In this document: one piece after another, positions 9,879 through 20,860 of the stretch
Layout: each line of letters opens with the position of its first letter
How positions within the stretch are numbered: position 1 is the stretch's first letter
Assembly: GCA_018257865.1 (NCBI GenBank)
Contig: JAEUBA010000003.1
Coordinates: 434,001 to 498,000, forward strand
DNA length: 64,000 bases
DNA from: Stereocaulon alpinum
Taxonomy: Eukaryota; Ascomycota; Lecanoromycetes; Lecanorales; Stereocaulaceae
Reading direction: 5' to 3'
Made by a program: the position numbers and the translations under genes
The notes under the pieces: model-generated
What the model was told of the DNA's origin: nothing
What the model saw: only the letters and a program-made list of their open reading frames with translations
Databases searched by the model: none

Positions 9879-12800
9879 ACGCGTCCATGTGTTCGCAACA
9901 AAGAGAAAGCGGACTTTAGGACATGCATTCGCAAGAGAAAACAATGTGTGAGCCAGGCATATTTACACCTCGGTGTTCTGCTATCACAGAATGTGGATTG
10001 AGAAAGGCAAAGTATCCCATCATAGGTGTGCTGTATGATTCCGCCATACTCTTCTAGACCGGTACAGCTACCATCAATATCGATGTCATATATAATTCCC
10101 GTCGAGAAGGATCCAACCCCTAAGTAAACATCTTCTTCTGAGCAAGCCCAGACTTTGCTTCTCCAGTGGCTTGGAGACTTTGCACACTGAGTATTGTAGC
10201 TTCTCCTGAGCTTAAGATCCCCATGCACATACACGGTGATCACATTGACCGAGCATTGTAGGACAAGAAGTGCAAGCCTGCGGAAATGCCAAGGAAGACA
10301 GTAGCTGTATGAAGGGTGAATACACCTCAATGGGCGTACCATCATCTTTCAAAACCATACAATGGGCTCATCGGCCTCCAGAGCAGCAACCCTGAAGATC
10401 TCTTTAGATGATACTCCCCTGGCTCAGACACTTATCCCTGATGACCAACATCGATGGCGATTGCTTTGCAGACTCAGCCTTACCGCCTTAAAGAAGACAC
10501 CAATCCCTGGAATCCTTGTAGATCGTGATGAAAAGCTCTTATCTGGAATTTGCCTATCGGTGCCAAGCACCAGTGGGTGACACAAGTGAAGGAAGTTTCT
10601 TGGCGCGGATCACGAAAAGTCCAATTTCTGCGCTGTGACTATATCAACCAAACATTATCGATATCGTTTCGAACTTGAGTCAGTAATATAGAGGAAGCTC
10701 TGTATCATTTAATTATCCTGAATTCTGGCTTACCAATATTGAAGGTCGCGCTGCTGTATCGAATGCGATAGAATCTACATTCTGGCTAGCGCCAAGAACT
10801 TTCCTTCACTTCCAACGGCTAGGCGACCAACCACTGTTGCCAAGAAATGCCAAGCATCAAGTACGTCATCTCACGGACCGGACCCTACTCCGCTTCCAGG
10901 TAGCTGGTTGTCCGTTGCTACTTTCGTACTTGTATCTTGTTTATTTATTGTGATCTACATCTTGTATCGTCAGGCGCAGTAGCCATTCTAGACACTATCC
11001 AATCGTACTTCTCGATTATCTGCTATCATGGCTTGAAGAGTATTGCTTCACTGACAAATATTGTACGAACAGTTCAGTCAGACCCAGAATATTGACGTGG
11101 GACATATGGCTTAGCAAGGCGAGATCTTGATGTGAATCGGCATACCCTTCACACACTGTTGCAGAAAGTGTTGCTGACTACCTTATGGCGGCCAAGACCG
11201 GCTATTTTGTTCGTAAGCAGCAATCGTTACGGAAGAAGCTAAACTGTTTGCTGCTGTCCAAGCTCATGAAGCAATAGCGAACATTATAAACACCAGTATA
11301 TCCGGACATGGACTTGTAACTCTGCTAATGTGCCGTTTGGAATAGTAGCAGCATGTGTGAAGAAGCGCCTACCAGCAATGTCGCTTACGAATAAAAGTGG
11401 GGAATTGAATATCCCTATCGAATGATGTCAACTCGTCGATCAATGCAGCCTCACGCTATCAGTACCTTGTCTTCTGTAATGGTGCCACCAGCGGTGTTCG
11501 CCTACTTAGCAGTTTAGAAGCCTCTGGCTCTCTGAGTAGCTAGCTGATCACGACAGTTCTATTGTCATGGTCTCTATCAATCACTGGAGAGACGAAAAGC
11601 TCTCCCAAGGCCTACTGTAGCCTTTTCGAATCAGTAAGAGAAGTTCAGATACCGCCACCTCCAATTGACTCCGCACCTGGGGTTTTGCTAGCTCGTACTC
11701 ATGAGACTAGACGTCCTCTGGGCTCTAATCGCTTGTGCACGGGCCAAGAAACATCGCATAATGGCAACAACATCATGGACAAGCAAAGATATTTTCGTCA
11801 ATCGGACCTCGGAGCCGAGACTTAACGTGCTCGTATTCCCGTCTCCGAGCCTACACCGCCAAGAAGGCAAGACACCTGTAGAGTCTTTCGATTTCCATTG
11901 GCTTGTGACTTTCCCATTCCAAGGCACAGAACAGCGGGAACCCCTCCTTAGACTCAGCGCGTGTAATTGGCTTACGCGTATCATACTTTGCCTAGAAACT
12001 TCGGCCCTAGCTCCGGCGGCGGCAAATACCAACCAGTCAAATATATCTGCTACTTTGGCTTCGTAGTCTCGGGCCATATCTCAGCAGCATTGCCCGTACA
12101 GATGATGATGTTATCTGAACTTGTAGCTTCAACTGTGGCGGGCCTCTCTCTGTACACCAAACTGTAGGGTCCAATACCAGCGAAGATAAGGTACGATGTG
12201 AGAAGCGCAATGGAGGCAAAGCAGTGGTTCATCTCTGCCACAATCTTGGATTCACCATCTTGTAGAGTCGCGCAAACCTTAAGTCGGTTCAATGCGCCAC
12301 CTTACATTTCGTAACTATCCATCACTCGCAGAACTCAAAGTTAAATCGCTCAGGCGGGTCGCTGAATGGTTGGGAAAGCTTCCTGGAACCTGCCGATCCT
12401 CGCCGATCTTTGTTTGAGGTCATAGCCTTTCAACCCCCAGAAACGGAAACTCATAACGGCGTTGGATGTTATCCCTACCAGGCACCGTATTAGGACAGCA
12501 CGGATGGACCCTTGTCGAAGATCGTCGAAACCGCTAGCCGTTTGAAGGAAGTGTAGCGAACCTTACGGTGACTGTATTGGCTGTTGTAACCTAGTATCTG
12601 ATATATCGATATATAAGGATCCAACCGCGCTATCTAGATCCCGTAATAATTGCTGGGTCGATACTAAGGGCTAGCTGGACAATGTGAAGCTAGGTTGCAC
12701 CCGAAATTGTCCAGATATGATTGTATCTGTAAACGTGATAGGTGATCCTTCCAGAACTTGGACACCGCCGATGCCCTCGTGCTAGGTCCCGTCGAGGTGT

Positions 12801-13152
12801 TAAGCCACTTCCAAGGCAGTGGTTCGAACAGTGTTATTCGTTCCAAGCTGCCAAGAGCCTAGTAATGGGGTAACACACCGTGTCCGAATGGTGTATTGCT
12901 CCGCCAGACGGTTCGTTGTGTATGAGGACGTTGGGGTTGCATTGACGTCAGACACTTGCGCAATTATGGCGTAAACTTCGCTATGTCATTGTCCGAATTC
13001 CCCCGTGGTAGATAGTGAATCTGGCTTGTCAGTGACGGTAACTCTCATATAAGGCTCCATTCCTCGCTCATGAACGCCCATCGCCCAGGTTGTGTAATTG
13101 CCCTGACATTCGTGACCATCCTTCTGCAGTCTACCAATCTCAGAACACCAAT
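9879..13152. other. Gene-poor 3.3-kb block
   Basis: No gene can be supported here. The longer ORFs (9686-10345 minus, which overlaps the caspase-like gene; 10362-10580 plus; 11688-12077 minus; 11701-12066 plus) overlap one another or the neighbouring gene and lack motifs. The 10362-10580 frame (72 codons, MGSSASRAATLK start) is the only isolated one with a plausible start. The rest could be decayed repeat sequence. Confidence 0.4.
10362..10580 (+). CDS. Weak candidate ORF, 72 codons
   Basis: The frame has an ATG start. Its MGSSAS N-terminus fits an N-myristoylation signal, followed by a leucine-rich stretch. No family was recognised, and the surrounding DNA looks non-coding. Confidence 0.2.
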   Translation: MGSSASRAATLKISLDDTPLAQTLIPDDQHRWRLLCRLSLTALKKTPIPGILVDRDEKLLSGICLSVPSTSG

Positions 13153-13941
13153 ATGAGTCTCCAACCGAATTTCGAGATTGTAGTGGCTCACTACAACGAG
13201 GATCTTTCATGGCTAAAGGATGAGGTCGACGCCTGCAGCATCTACTCCAAGGGTGGGGATAAAAACGCTCCACAGTACCCGCACCACAAGCTCCCAAATA
13301 TCGGCCGGGAAGGGCATACTTACCTCTACCATATCATCAAGCGTTACGATACTCTCGCCGACGTAACCATCTTCCTCCAGGGCCGCATCGACGACCACAT
13401 TAACATAAGCCCTGGTGAGATAATAGAACGCTCGCTTAAAACGAAGGATGGTGAGGTTACGACATTCCCTTTTCGCGAACTCGAGCGCTTCGATAACTGG
13501 GACGGTATCCCTTGGGAGGAGTATCCGTGCTGGAAGAAATGGTCTCTGATGCCTTGTGTACGTGCCACGAAAACTCCCGCTCAGTACTGGCAGCAATTCT
13601 TTCCTGGTGCGAAAGTGCCGGCGTCGGTGGGCTACCCACCAGGTGCCCTTTTTGCCGTCCGCAAAAGTACCATCCAGCAATATCCACGGAGCTTTTATCA
13701 AACAATCCAAGAGGAATTCTTCCTGGGCAAAATGACGCATGTGAATCCGGAGACTGGTCATTTCCTGGAGCGTTTCTGGCTCGCAATTTGGAACCCTTCA
13801 GAGTATGTGTGTTGGCAAGAGTGCGATGCTGCGAAGGAAAAGCGGAACCGGCACGGTCAATTGGCGAGAGGCCGGTGGCATGTCGTGCCCAAGTTCGTCG
13901 AAATCGACGAGCGCACACTCCCTCCCACGGTAACTCAGTAA
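13153..13941 (+). CDS. DUF3431 domain protein
   Basis: A single-exon frame of 262 residues starts at the ATG at 13153. The DUF3431 pattern is clear: EIVVAHYNEDLSWL near the N-terminus, then LPNIGREGHTYLYHII, TIFLQGRIDDHI, SVGYPPGALFAVRKSTI and a C-terminal FLERFWLAIWNP. The family covers the whole protein. It has a glycosyltransferase-like look and its role is unknown. There is no signal peptide. The gene is isolated in a gene-poor stretch. Antisense frames over it (such as 13213-13761) are shadows. Confidence 0.8.
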   Translation: MSLQPNFEIVVAHYNEDLSWLKDEVDACSIYSKGGDKNAPQYPHHKLPNIGREGHTYLYHIIKRYDTLADVTIFLQGRIDDHINISPGEIIERSLKTKDGEVTTFPFRELERFDNWDGIPWEEYPCWKKWSLMPCVRATKTPAQYWQQFFPGAKVPASVGYPPGALFAVRKSTIQQYPRSFYQTIQEEFFLGKMTHVNPETGHFLERFWLAIWNPSEYVCWQECDAAKEKRNRHGQLARGRWHVVPKFVEIDERTLPPTVTQ

Positions 13942-15380
13942 GTAATCCCAAGCTATTGGTGGCAGTTATGGTCGAGTATTGACGTTCTATCAGATTGACG
14001 ACGCCGCCACTTTCGGATGAGGACTAGGTTGCTCATCGACTGGATGTGAATCTTTTTTGCGTGCAAGGCATTCCTCTGGCTGGAGTTAACAGACGTTGGC
14101 CAGGTAAGGAACGAGGCTGGGAGGACATGGTCACGGGATACGGATAATAATGGAAGCTCTTACTCTTTGGATTGTCTTCTAGATTCAGTAAGGGTCATCT
14201 ACATTGAAACCCTTTTTCTTTACATCAATCCCTCCCTGAACCTTTAGGTTAAACCACCCCTCTGTCTTACCCCCCCTCCCCACCAGATGCGGCTAATAGC
14301 CATTGCCCTAAATCGCAGCTGCAACCTAAGGCTGGCCCCTCGAGGATCCTCCTAGAGGCCAGCTCTAGGGGCGCGGCGCAACACAATAAGTCCAAAACTT
14401 ACTGATAATGTCCCGTAGCACAAGAGCTCCTGTACTTTTCAAGTCCTCTCGAACCACGACTTTGATAACAGATACCGTCTCAGCGCCCTGGTTAGTCCCA
14501 GATACAACTATATCACGGTCGCTAGCTGTATCGCTAGTACAGTTATAGCTACACCTCCACACGCAGCGGAACACCCACTCAATCACACTCCTGCCTCAGA
14601 TACAGGGAACTACCTCTTGTTGTAGCTGTAGCCCCGCCACATAGACGCCCACCTTGGCAGCAGGGTAGTTGAGCGAGTAGCCCGTTAACGACTTGGTTGG
14701 AGCGTCAATATAAAGAAAGGGAGTTTGATGGAGTCAAACGCTTCAGTAATTACGCACAAATTGATATTCCGACCCGTTGAGTGATTGATGTAGTCCGCGA
14801 CGCCAACGAAGAAGGCCACATCCCAACCAAACTTCTCCCTTCGTGGTGACTATTTCTAGAATACAGCCGTGTAGGACCGTATTATTCCCTTTGAAATGAT
14901 GAGAGCAATGCTCCTGCCTTCGTTTGAACCTCGCAAGTGGGTGCAAAAGTTTCCTAGGCCGCGCTTTAAATGAGTAAGGTACGGTATCGGTAAAACTGAG
15001 TTAGTCCGAAAGGGGACTAGTCTAACTGCCTTAAGGGGCAAAAGACCTGTTACGAGATCGGTGACGTTGCCGAATAAAACAATTACATTCATTTACTAAG
15101 GTATGCAGCAACATCATTACCATGCGAAACGGGTTGCCTCCGTACACCCATACCTGTTCGTAAACGTTATCATATAATGGCACATGTGGAAGTGTTCGCG
15201 GACTCGCCTTTCATGTTCTAGTCACACACCCATATGCTCTCACAGAGTATACGTTGGGCCAAAAGCACCGATAGCGAGGCTCCAGACCGTGCGTTTACAT
15301 CACAGACGCGAAGACCATCCTTCGAGAAGAACTGAGAGACGTGCCAGCGTTGATAATTTGGCGCTCCCTTCTGTACGACA
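13942..15380. other. Gene-poor stretch, possible decayed repeat
   Basis: Only short frames are present and none has a recognisable domain. An imperfect palindrome lies at 14331-14363 and C-rich tracts are found near 14260-14285. I suspect degraded mobile DNA but see no terminal repeats or transposase motif. Confidence 0.35.
14331..14363. repeat. Imperfect inverted repeat
   Basis: The arms gctggcccctcgagga and tcctcctagaggccagc pair with a few mismatches around a short centre. It could be the end of a decayed element or chance. Confidence 0.35.
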
Positions 15381-17557
15381 ATGGCCAAGGATGTATCATG
15401 GACGGGCTGTGCGCACATCAAAGGCTCAACGAAGTCACAGCGCATGGCAATGCTAACGTTCTGTCTTATCGGGCTACAGTAAGTCGTATCCGCTGCGGTA
15501 AAGTCGAAAGCCCGCTCCGTCACTCACGACCAACGTAGGTTTACATGGGGTGTGGAGATGACATGTGACTACCCTTTCCCATGGCCGAAGCATTGCCTTA
15601 GCAACGTACATGTGCTCATTCCGCATAGACTTTACTCCCCATCTCCTTCAATTAGGTCTCGCCAAAAGTCAGACCTCTCTCGTTTGGATCGCCCCTCCGT
15701 TGTCAGGCCTCATAGTACAACCTATCATTGGGACGATATCGGACTCATCGAGGCTGCGATGGGGGCGAAGACGACCGTATATGCTGTCATGTTCCATCGC
15801 GGTGGCTGCTTGCCTGTGCACCCTTGCATGGTCGTCCGAGGTTGTGGGCGTTTTCGCTCCGGATGAGAAGATGGTTAGCGTTACCCAGTCTTGAATATGC
15901 TGTGCGCAAAGTCAAGTAAATTTTCTGATTTCTGTATAGGCAGAAAAGCTGAATGTGGCGTTGGCTATTTTCTGCATATATGCGGTGGACTTTGCGATCA
16001 ATGCCGGTATGAAGTACCTTCCAAAAACTATCGAAGCGTGGTCTAATTCAAGTAAAGTGCAAGCTACCGCCCGTAGCCTTATTGTGGATACCCTGCCGGA
16101 ATCACAGCAGCAACTTGGCTCGGCCTGGGGTGCGTATCCTTTTAGGCTTGATTACCATATTCGTCCGCTAATTTCTACAGCTGGAAGGATGCTTGGCCTC
16201 GGCCATGTGTTGGGTTATTTCATCGGCACAGTGGACCTGATGAAATATTTCGGGACGTGGCTTGGCGGCAGTCAATTTAAGCAGATCTGCATGATTGCGT
16301 CTACTACGATAATCTCATGCACAGCGATCACGTGCTACTGTGTCGAAGAACGTGTATTGATTTCCAAACGGTGAGCTTGTTCCGAATTGATAGAAGCGAG
16401 GCGCGTTGACTCGCTCCACAGTATCGAAGATGGTCGCTCGCGTATTTGGAAGGTGTTCACGACCATCATAGCAACTACCCTTCATCTACCGAGTAGAATC
16501 CAGGCAGTATGCTGGATTACTTTCTGGTCCTGGATTGGTAAGTGTCCCTTTAGAAATATACTGGGTTACGGGGCGTTACTAAATCAAAGGCTTTATAGGC
16601 TGGTCTCCTTTCTTCGGTAAGCATCACTCCAAAGTCACTTCCCAGCAGCCTTTTGAAGACGCTGATATGATTAGTATACGGGACAACATGGGTAGGGGAG
16701 ACGTATTATCGTCAAGATGCCAAAAAGGCTCACGAGTTAGACACATCAAAAGATGTGGTAGGTGATATCGCCAGAAAGGGTTCCTTAGCCTTGGTCTTGT
16801 TTTCCTTAATTTCTTTTGCTGGTTCTGTATTTTTGCCGTGGGTTGTGGAGTCGCCATCGGATAACGACGTGCAATCGACAAGAGGTGTTACGGGACGCCT
16901 GAATCCTGTACGCAGTCTACTGCAGAAGTATCAAATGGCTATCACCACGGCATGGGGTCTGTCGCAGATGGCATTTGCCTTCTCGATGATCCTGGCTCCC
17001 TTTTCAAAGTCATTTCTGTTCTCCACCACCCTGATCGCCCTTTGTGGGATGCAAGTTCAGTCCTACCTCCGACCGCTAGAGTGTACTAACGAAGATCCAG
17101 ACCCTGGGCAATGTACGGCTGGGCGCCCCTGGCAATCCTAGGCGAAGAGATCAACAAACTGGAAGACCCTCAGAGAAGCCGACCCTCCTTACCGATTGAC
17201 CGTGATGAAGATTCCGAGCTCACAAGTTTGCAATCAAATCCGGAACACATTATAGCGACAACCAGCACTACGCAAGACGAAGAAGACGCTGTCTCACCAA
17301 CCGCGGGCATCTACTTAGGAATATGGAATATCTTCGCGACCATACCTCAGTTCCTGGCTACTTTCATAGCCATGATCACATTTTCGATATTAGAGCCCGG
17401 GAAAAGTCCTGAATTGAGCAAGGGTGGTGATGGAAAGGGAGACGACACGTCGAGAAAATCAGTCTCGGGTCTGAGTGGAACCGCAGTTTGCCTGGCCATT
17501 GGAGCTGTTTGTTCACTTGTAGCGGCAGTCCGAACCTTTCGGCTGCGAAGGACTTGA
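15381..17557 (+). CDS. Sucrose / alpha-glucoside:H+ symporter, SUT-like MFS (GPH family)
   Basis: Ten exons encode 554 residues: 15381-15478, 15539-15564, 15629-15873, 15940-16006, 16058-16129, 16181-16370, 16422-16537, 16599-16616, 16675-17050 and 17101-17557. Splicing restores the family blocks: LQFTWGVEMTYFTPHLLQLG, SLVWIAPPLSGLIVQPI, RWGRRRPYM, VQATARSLIVDTLP, GSAWAGRMLGLGHVLGY, FWSWIGWSPFFVYGTTWVGE and ALCGIPWAMYGWAPLAILGE. Twelve hydrophobic segments are expected, with a long hydrophilic loop before the last two. The protein imports sucrose or maltose-like sugars across the plasma membrane by proton symport; the exact substrate is inferred. One exon is only 18 nt, and the last intron (17051-17100) starts with GC instead of GT. 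No invertase or glucosidase gene is nearby. Confidence 0.88.
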
Positions 17558-18356
17558 GATATAGAGACTATGCCATCGACTCAGCGGGACAATGGGACAT
17601 GTGTTCATCACACATGCTCGGTTATCTCATGCGTTAGAACTCGCCCGAGATGTCTTGATGGCATTACGTCGAGTTCCTTTCGTACATGCTATGTAATATC
17701 TGATGTATTTCAAACTCTATCACTTTGGATAGTATGTCTATTCATACTCATCTGCCACTATATCGTATACAATTCCAACAAGCCCCTTTAGCACCTATGC
17801 CTCGAAGACTCTAGCACTGGCTTTCTGCCGCTTGCCCTACGGCATAGTCCTGACTGGCAGTATCGATTTCGCTGGTTCCTTACAAAGCTAGCTAGTTCTA
17901 GCCGCGCTCACAAAATGCCCGGAGCTTCCAGTAGATGCGCCATCTCGCGACTACACAAAGCAATGTAGACATACGTTCCAGGCCTTAGCCCGTACTCTGC
18001 ACGCAGCACCCTGGGAGAGCTTCCAAGTGATCTGGGGCCAGGTCTCCGTCCTCTTCTAGAAGCTTTCGCCACTCCTTAGCCCAATCCTTGAGTGCGCCAC
18101 CCCCCCAAAACGAACCCCATATTGCTCTCCCAGCCGCCAAGCTTCGCACCCCGAAAGTCCCCAAACAGCGCTATAACGCGGCCGCTCCAAGACCCCCAAC
18201 GACACCCTCCAGGCTTCCTCCCAGGCGTCCGCCCCACCAAGACCCAGCCGTATATCCTTCTATTGCCAAGACCCGCGGAATCAGTGACCTCATTCCAGTC
18301 CTGCAAAACAAAAAACCATTTCTTTGCGTTGATCCAACCCATTAGACAGCATTGCA
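17558..18356. other. Intergenic, nothing convincing
   Basis: Frames around 18076-18424 overlap on both strands and are proline-rich or glycine-rich only by base composition. This stretch should hold the 3' end of the transporter and the promoter of the next gene. Confidence 0.4.
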
Positions 18357-19083
18357 ATGGGTTCCTCAACATCCAAAGCAGCAAAGACAGCTGCTGGCGG
18401 CGCTGCGAGAAGGCAATATCCTAAGCGTGTTCCGCCTCAGTCTACGCCTACATCCACGTCGAATGCTTCGTCTGCGCCTCCGCCTCCAGCTGGGCGAGTA
18501 GAAGCTCCGGGACCGACTGTGCATCCAAGGGCACAGGCGAGTGGGGTGAAGGATGAATGTACGTTTCTCGCACTCACTTTCTAGATTGATGCTAGCTTAG
18601 GAAGTGTGAGCTGATGAGTAGACAGCAATCTCCCTCGATGCCTCAGACCCGGATTTCGCGGCGTCGTTGAGATCATTGGGTCCTGTGCAGCCGTCGTCTA
18701 CGCTGTCTAATAGCTCGACCTTTAATCCGTCTGGCCGGTCTGGTGGCTCAAAGTCCTCTCCTAACCAGGCTTATCCGCAGATGTTTCCGGACGCTTCGCA
18801 GAATCCTGCCCTTGTAGTCCTGCGAGCGCGAGAACGGCTACAGCAAGAGGCGGAAGCGGAGTTTGCTAAAACTGGGAGGGGGGATGGTGGGAGGAGATTT
18901 TTGGATGTTTCTACGATACGGCAGGTGCTTGTTATGAGGGATGATAAGGGCATGGGGGAGGAGCAGATCGAGAGGAATTTGGGGTTGGCTAAGGGGGTCG
19001 TTAGGGGATTGGGCGCGAAGGGTGTGGTGGGTGATGTGAGGGTTGGGAAAGTCACTGCGGAGGACTCGGGGCTGTATGGTTGA
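18357..19083 (+). CDS. Conserved fungal protein with N-myristoylation-like start, unknown function
   Basis: Two exons (18357-18558, 18626-19083) give 219 residues. The N-terminus MGSSTSKAAK fits an N-myristoylation signal (Gly2, small residue at 6) and is followed by a basic RRQYPKRV motif. The middle is disordered and Ser/Pro-rich. The C-terminal half is well ordered: PALVVLRARERLQQEAEAEF, then FLDVSTIRQVLVMRDDKGMG, and IERNLGLAKGVVRGLGAKGV, which reads like a helix-turn-helix module. Proteins with this layout occur across ascomycetes, but I know no established function. The gene is tail to tail with the SDR gene, with only 36 bp between the stop codons. Confidence 0.75.
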
Positions 19084-19119
19084 AGAATGTTGCTCGATGT
19101 AATGGGGTATGTGGTTCTG

Positions 19120-20202
19120 TCACCAACTCGCGTGTCCACCATCCATACGCAGGTCGGAGCCGGTCATATACGAGCTCGCTGGGCTGAGGAGGAATACCGC
19201 CGCGCCTCTGAAGTCTTCGGGTTTGCTGAGCTTGCCCAACATGTTTTGCGCTGGCCAATCGACTCGGCGCTCGGGGTAGCGCTCGAAGAGTTCTTCTACC
19301 ATGGCAGTGACGATGTAGCCTGGTGAGATGGTGTTGACGCGGATCCCATACTGGCCCCATTCTGAGGCGAGGTTCTTGGCTAGTTGCAGGACTCCAGCTT
19401 TGCTTGCGTTGTACGCAGGACATATCAGGCCCTGGAGGTTACGTTAGTCGCGCCCTGGTCCTGGTCGCAAGAGATTCGAGAAGCATACTCTGTTGGCAAT
19501 ATGTGCACTCATTGAAGCAATCATAACGATGCTTCCGCCATTGCCAAATCGTATCATTTGTTTCGCAACAGCTTGTGCCGTCATGAATACACCAGTGATG
19601 TTTACCTCGAACATCATGTTCGCGTCCTTAGCCGTGTAATCTAAAGCGCTTGTCTCTTGTTGTATCCCAGCTGCCGCAATAAGACCGTCCATCTGCCCAT
19701 GCGTGTCACCAATCTCGGCAATGGCCTTGTTCAGCCCTTCATTGTCACGCACGTCAATCTGTCTATAGTACAAGGTTGTGCCCAAGTCTTCGGCTGCTCT
19801 CTTCTGCACACGGTAAAAGTCCGGCGAAGGTTGTGGTAATCGATCAAGTGCATAGACGGTTGCCCCAGCCTCCAGCAATGCCTCAGCTTGCGTCAGACCG
19901 AGTCCTCGTGCAGCACCAGATACAAGAATCACTTTGTCCGCAAGACTGAATTCCGGTAATCGTTTCGTAGTACCGAGGAAGCTTCCCAGGGCCGTATTGG
20001 TCTTCAAGTTCTCTACTTTTTGGGGTGGTGGAGGAGGTGGTTGGCGTGTAGGATCCTGTGGCTCATTGCCTTTTTGGGGATTCTCGAGGGTTGACGAGTA
20101 CCGTAAGCGCCAGCTTGTGGAGATACAACTGTATACGATAGGAGGGACAGAATTTCGCACTACTCTCAGCGCCATTGGTAGCCTGCTAGTGGCTGGAGAC
20201 AT
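19120..20202 (-). CDS. Short-chain dehydrogenase/reductase with mitochondrial-type presequence
   Basis: Two exons (19489-20202 and 19120-19431, split by a 57-nt intron with a CTAAC branch site) encode 341 residues. The first 40 residues are basic and hydroxylated (for example WRLRYSST) and resemble a mitochondrial targeting sequence; a Pro-rich linker follows. The SDR domain begins near residue 85: cofactor motif SGAARGLG (about 95-102), AAAG in place of NNAG, a Ser in IASMSAHIANR, and the catalytic YNASK at the start of exon 2. The end, LSKPEDFRGAAVFLLSPASS then DLRMDGGHASW, resembles polyol dehydrogenases such as D-arabinitol or mannitol dehydrogenase. NAD(P)-dependent oxidation of a sugar alcohol is likely; the substrate is inferred. 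Confidence 0.82.
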
Positions 20203-20860
20203 GTTCGTAGGCTATTAAAAGTCCTAGAAAGAATTGGTCAATCACAATGCCCCAAGGTAGGTTCTAGTGCGCGAGTAGTGTTTAGTGAAGCCTGTTGGGT
20301 TAAAATAAGTTAGGTTGATAAGGAAACGAGGAACATGATAGCGTTCGCTATCTAGGAATGCCAAGTTGTAGAACATGAGACTGGACATAGGATGAGAGAC
20401 GAAACTTTAGAGCCTGAAGACGTCAAACTCTGCGGAGCTGGCGGGGTAAAGAAGCGTGCAGGGAGGGCCCTCGTTGAAGAGACAGTGTTCAGCTATGTAC
20501 GATATCGGCGAATCCTAGGCATCCCAATAGGATGTCTTGGTACTGAGTAAATCCTAAAGCAGTCAGTAATTTCACAAGTTCACATCCAACTATCAAGAAT
20601 GCAAGGAGCAGAAGGGTCGAAAGCTTTCTGCTTGCACATAAGCCGTGTCGGCACACCTGCCCACTCTGATTGGTTGCTTAGGGTTAGGGTCAATTGCGTT
20701 ATCAACCGACTTGAGCCAGCGAACCATCATCATTTCAGATAAAGCGAACTGTGACTTGGAGACGTACCTTCGGTGATAGTGACGCGATGGACCCTTATCG
20801 TCAAAACGACTTCTTTAGTCGGCTTCTTCGCCTCTCCGATATTCAGACTCGACAGCCACC
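20203..20860. other. Divergent promoter region between the SDR and amidase genes
   Basis: No frame is supported. The stretch lies between two divergent starts and contains several GATA-type motifs close to the amidase gene. Confidence 0.45.
20699..20799. promoter_or_regulatory. Cluster of GATA motifs upstream of the amidase gene
   Basis: TTATC at 20699-20703, GATAA at 20738-20742, GATAG at 20774-20778 and TTATC at 20795-20799 all lie within 165 bp of the amidase ATG. Fungal acetamidase genes are classically under nitrogen control by AreA/NIT2 GATA factors. Binding here is inferred, and such short motifs also occur by chance. Confidence 0.35.

Noticed and set aside
9686..10345. 219-codon minus-strand frame overlapping the caspase-like gene 3' end
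   Set aside because: It has Ser/Cys/Leu-rich shadow composition and no domain.
13213..13761. 182-codon frame antisense to the DUF3431 gene
   Set aside because: It lies wholly within a clear coding gene and has no motif.
14090..15100. Possible retrotransposon remnant
   Set aside because: A palindrome and odd composition are present, but there are no terminal repeats, no reverse transcriptase or transposase motif and no target duplication, so it is not called as a mobile element.
20678..20689. Two TTAGGG units resembling telomere repeat
   Set aside because: Only two units in an intergenic region. This is likely chance or an ordinary promoter element, not a telomere relic.
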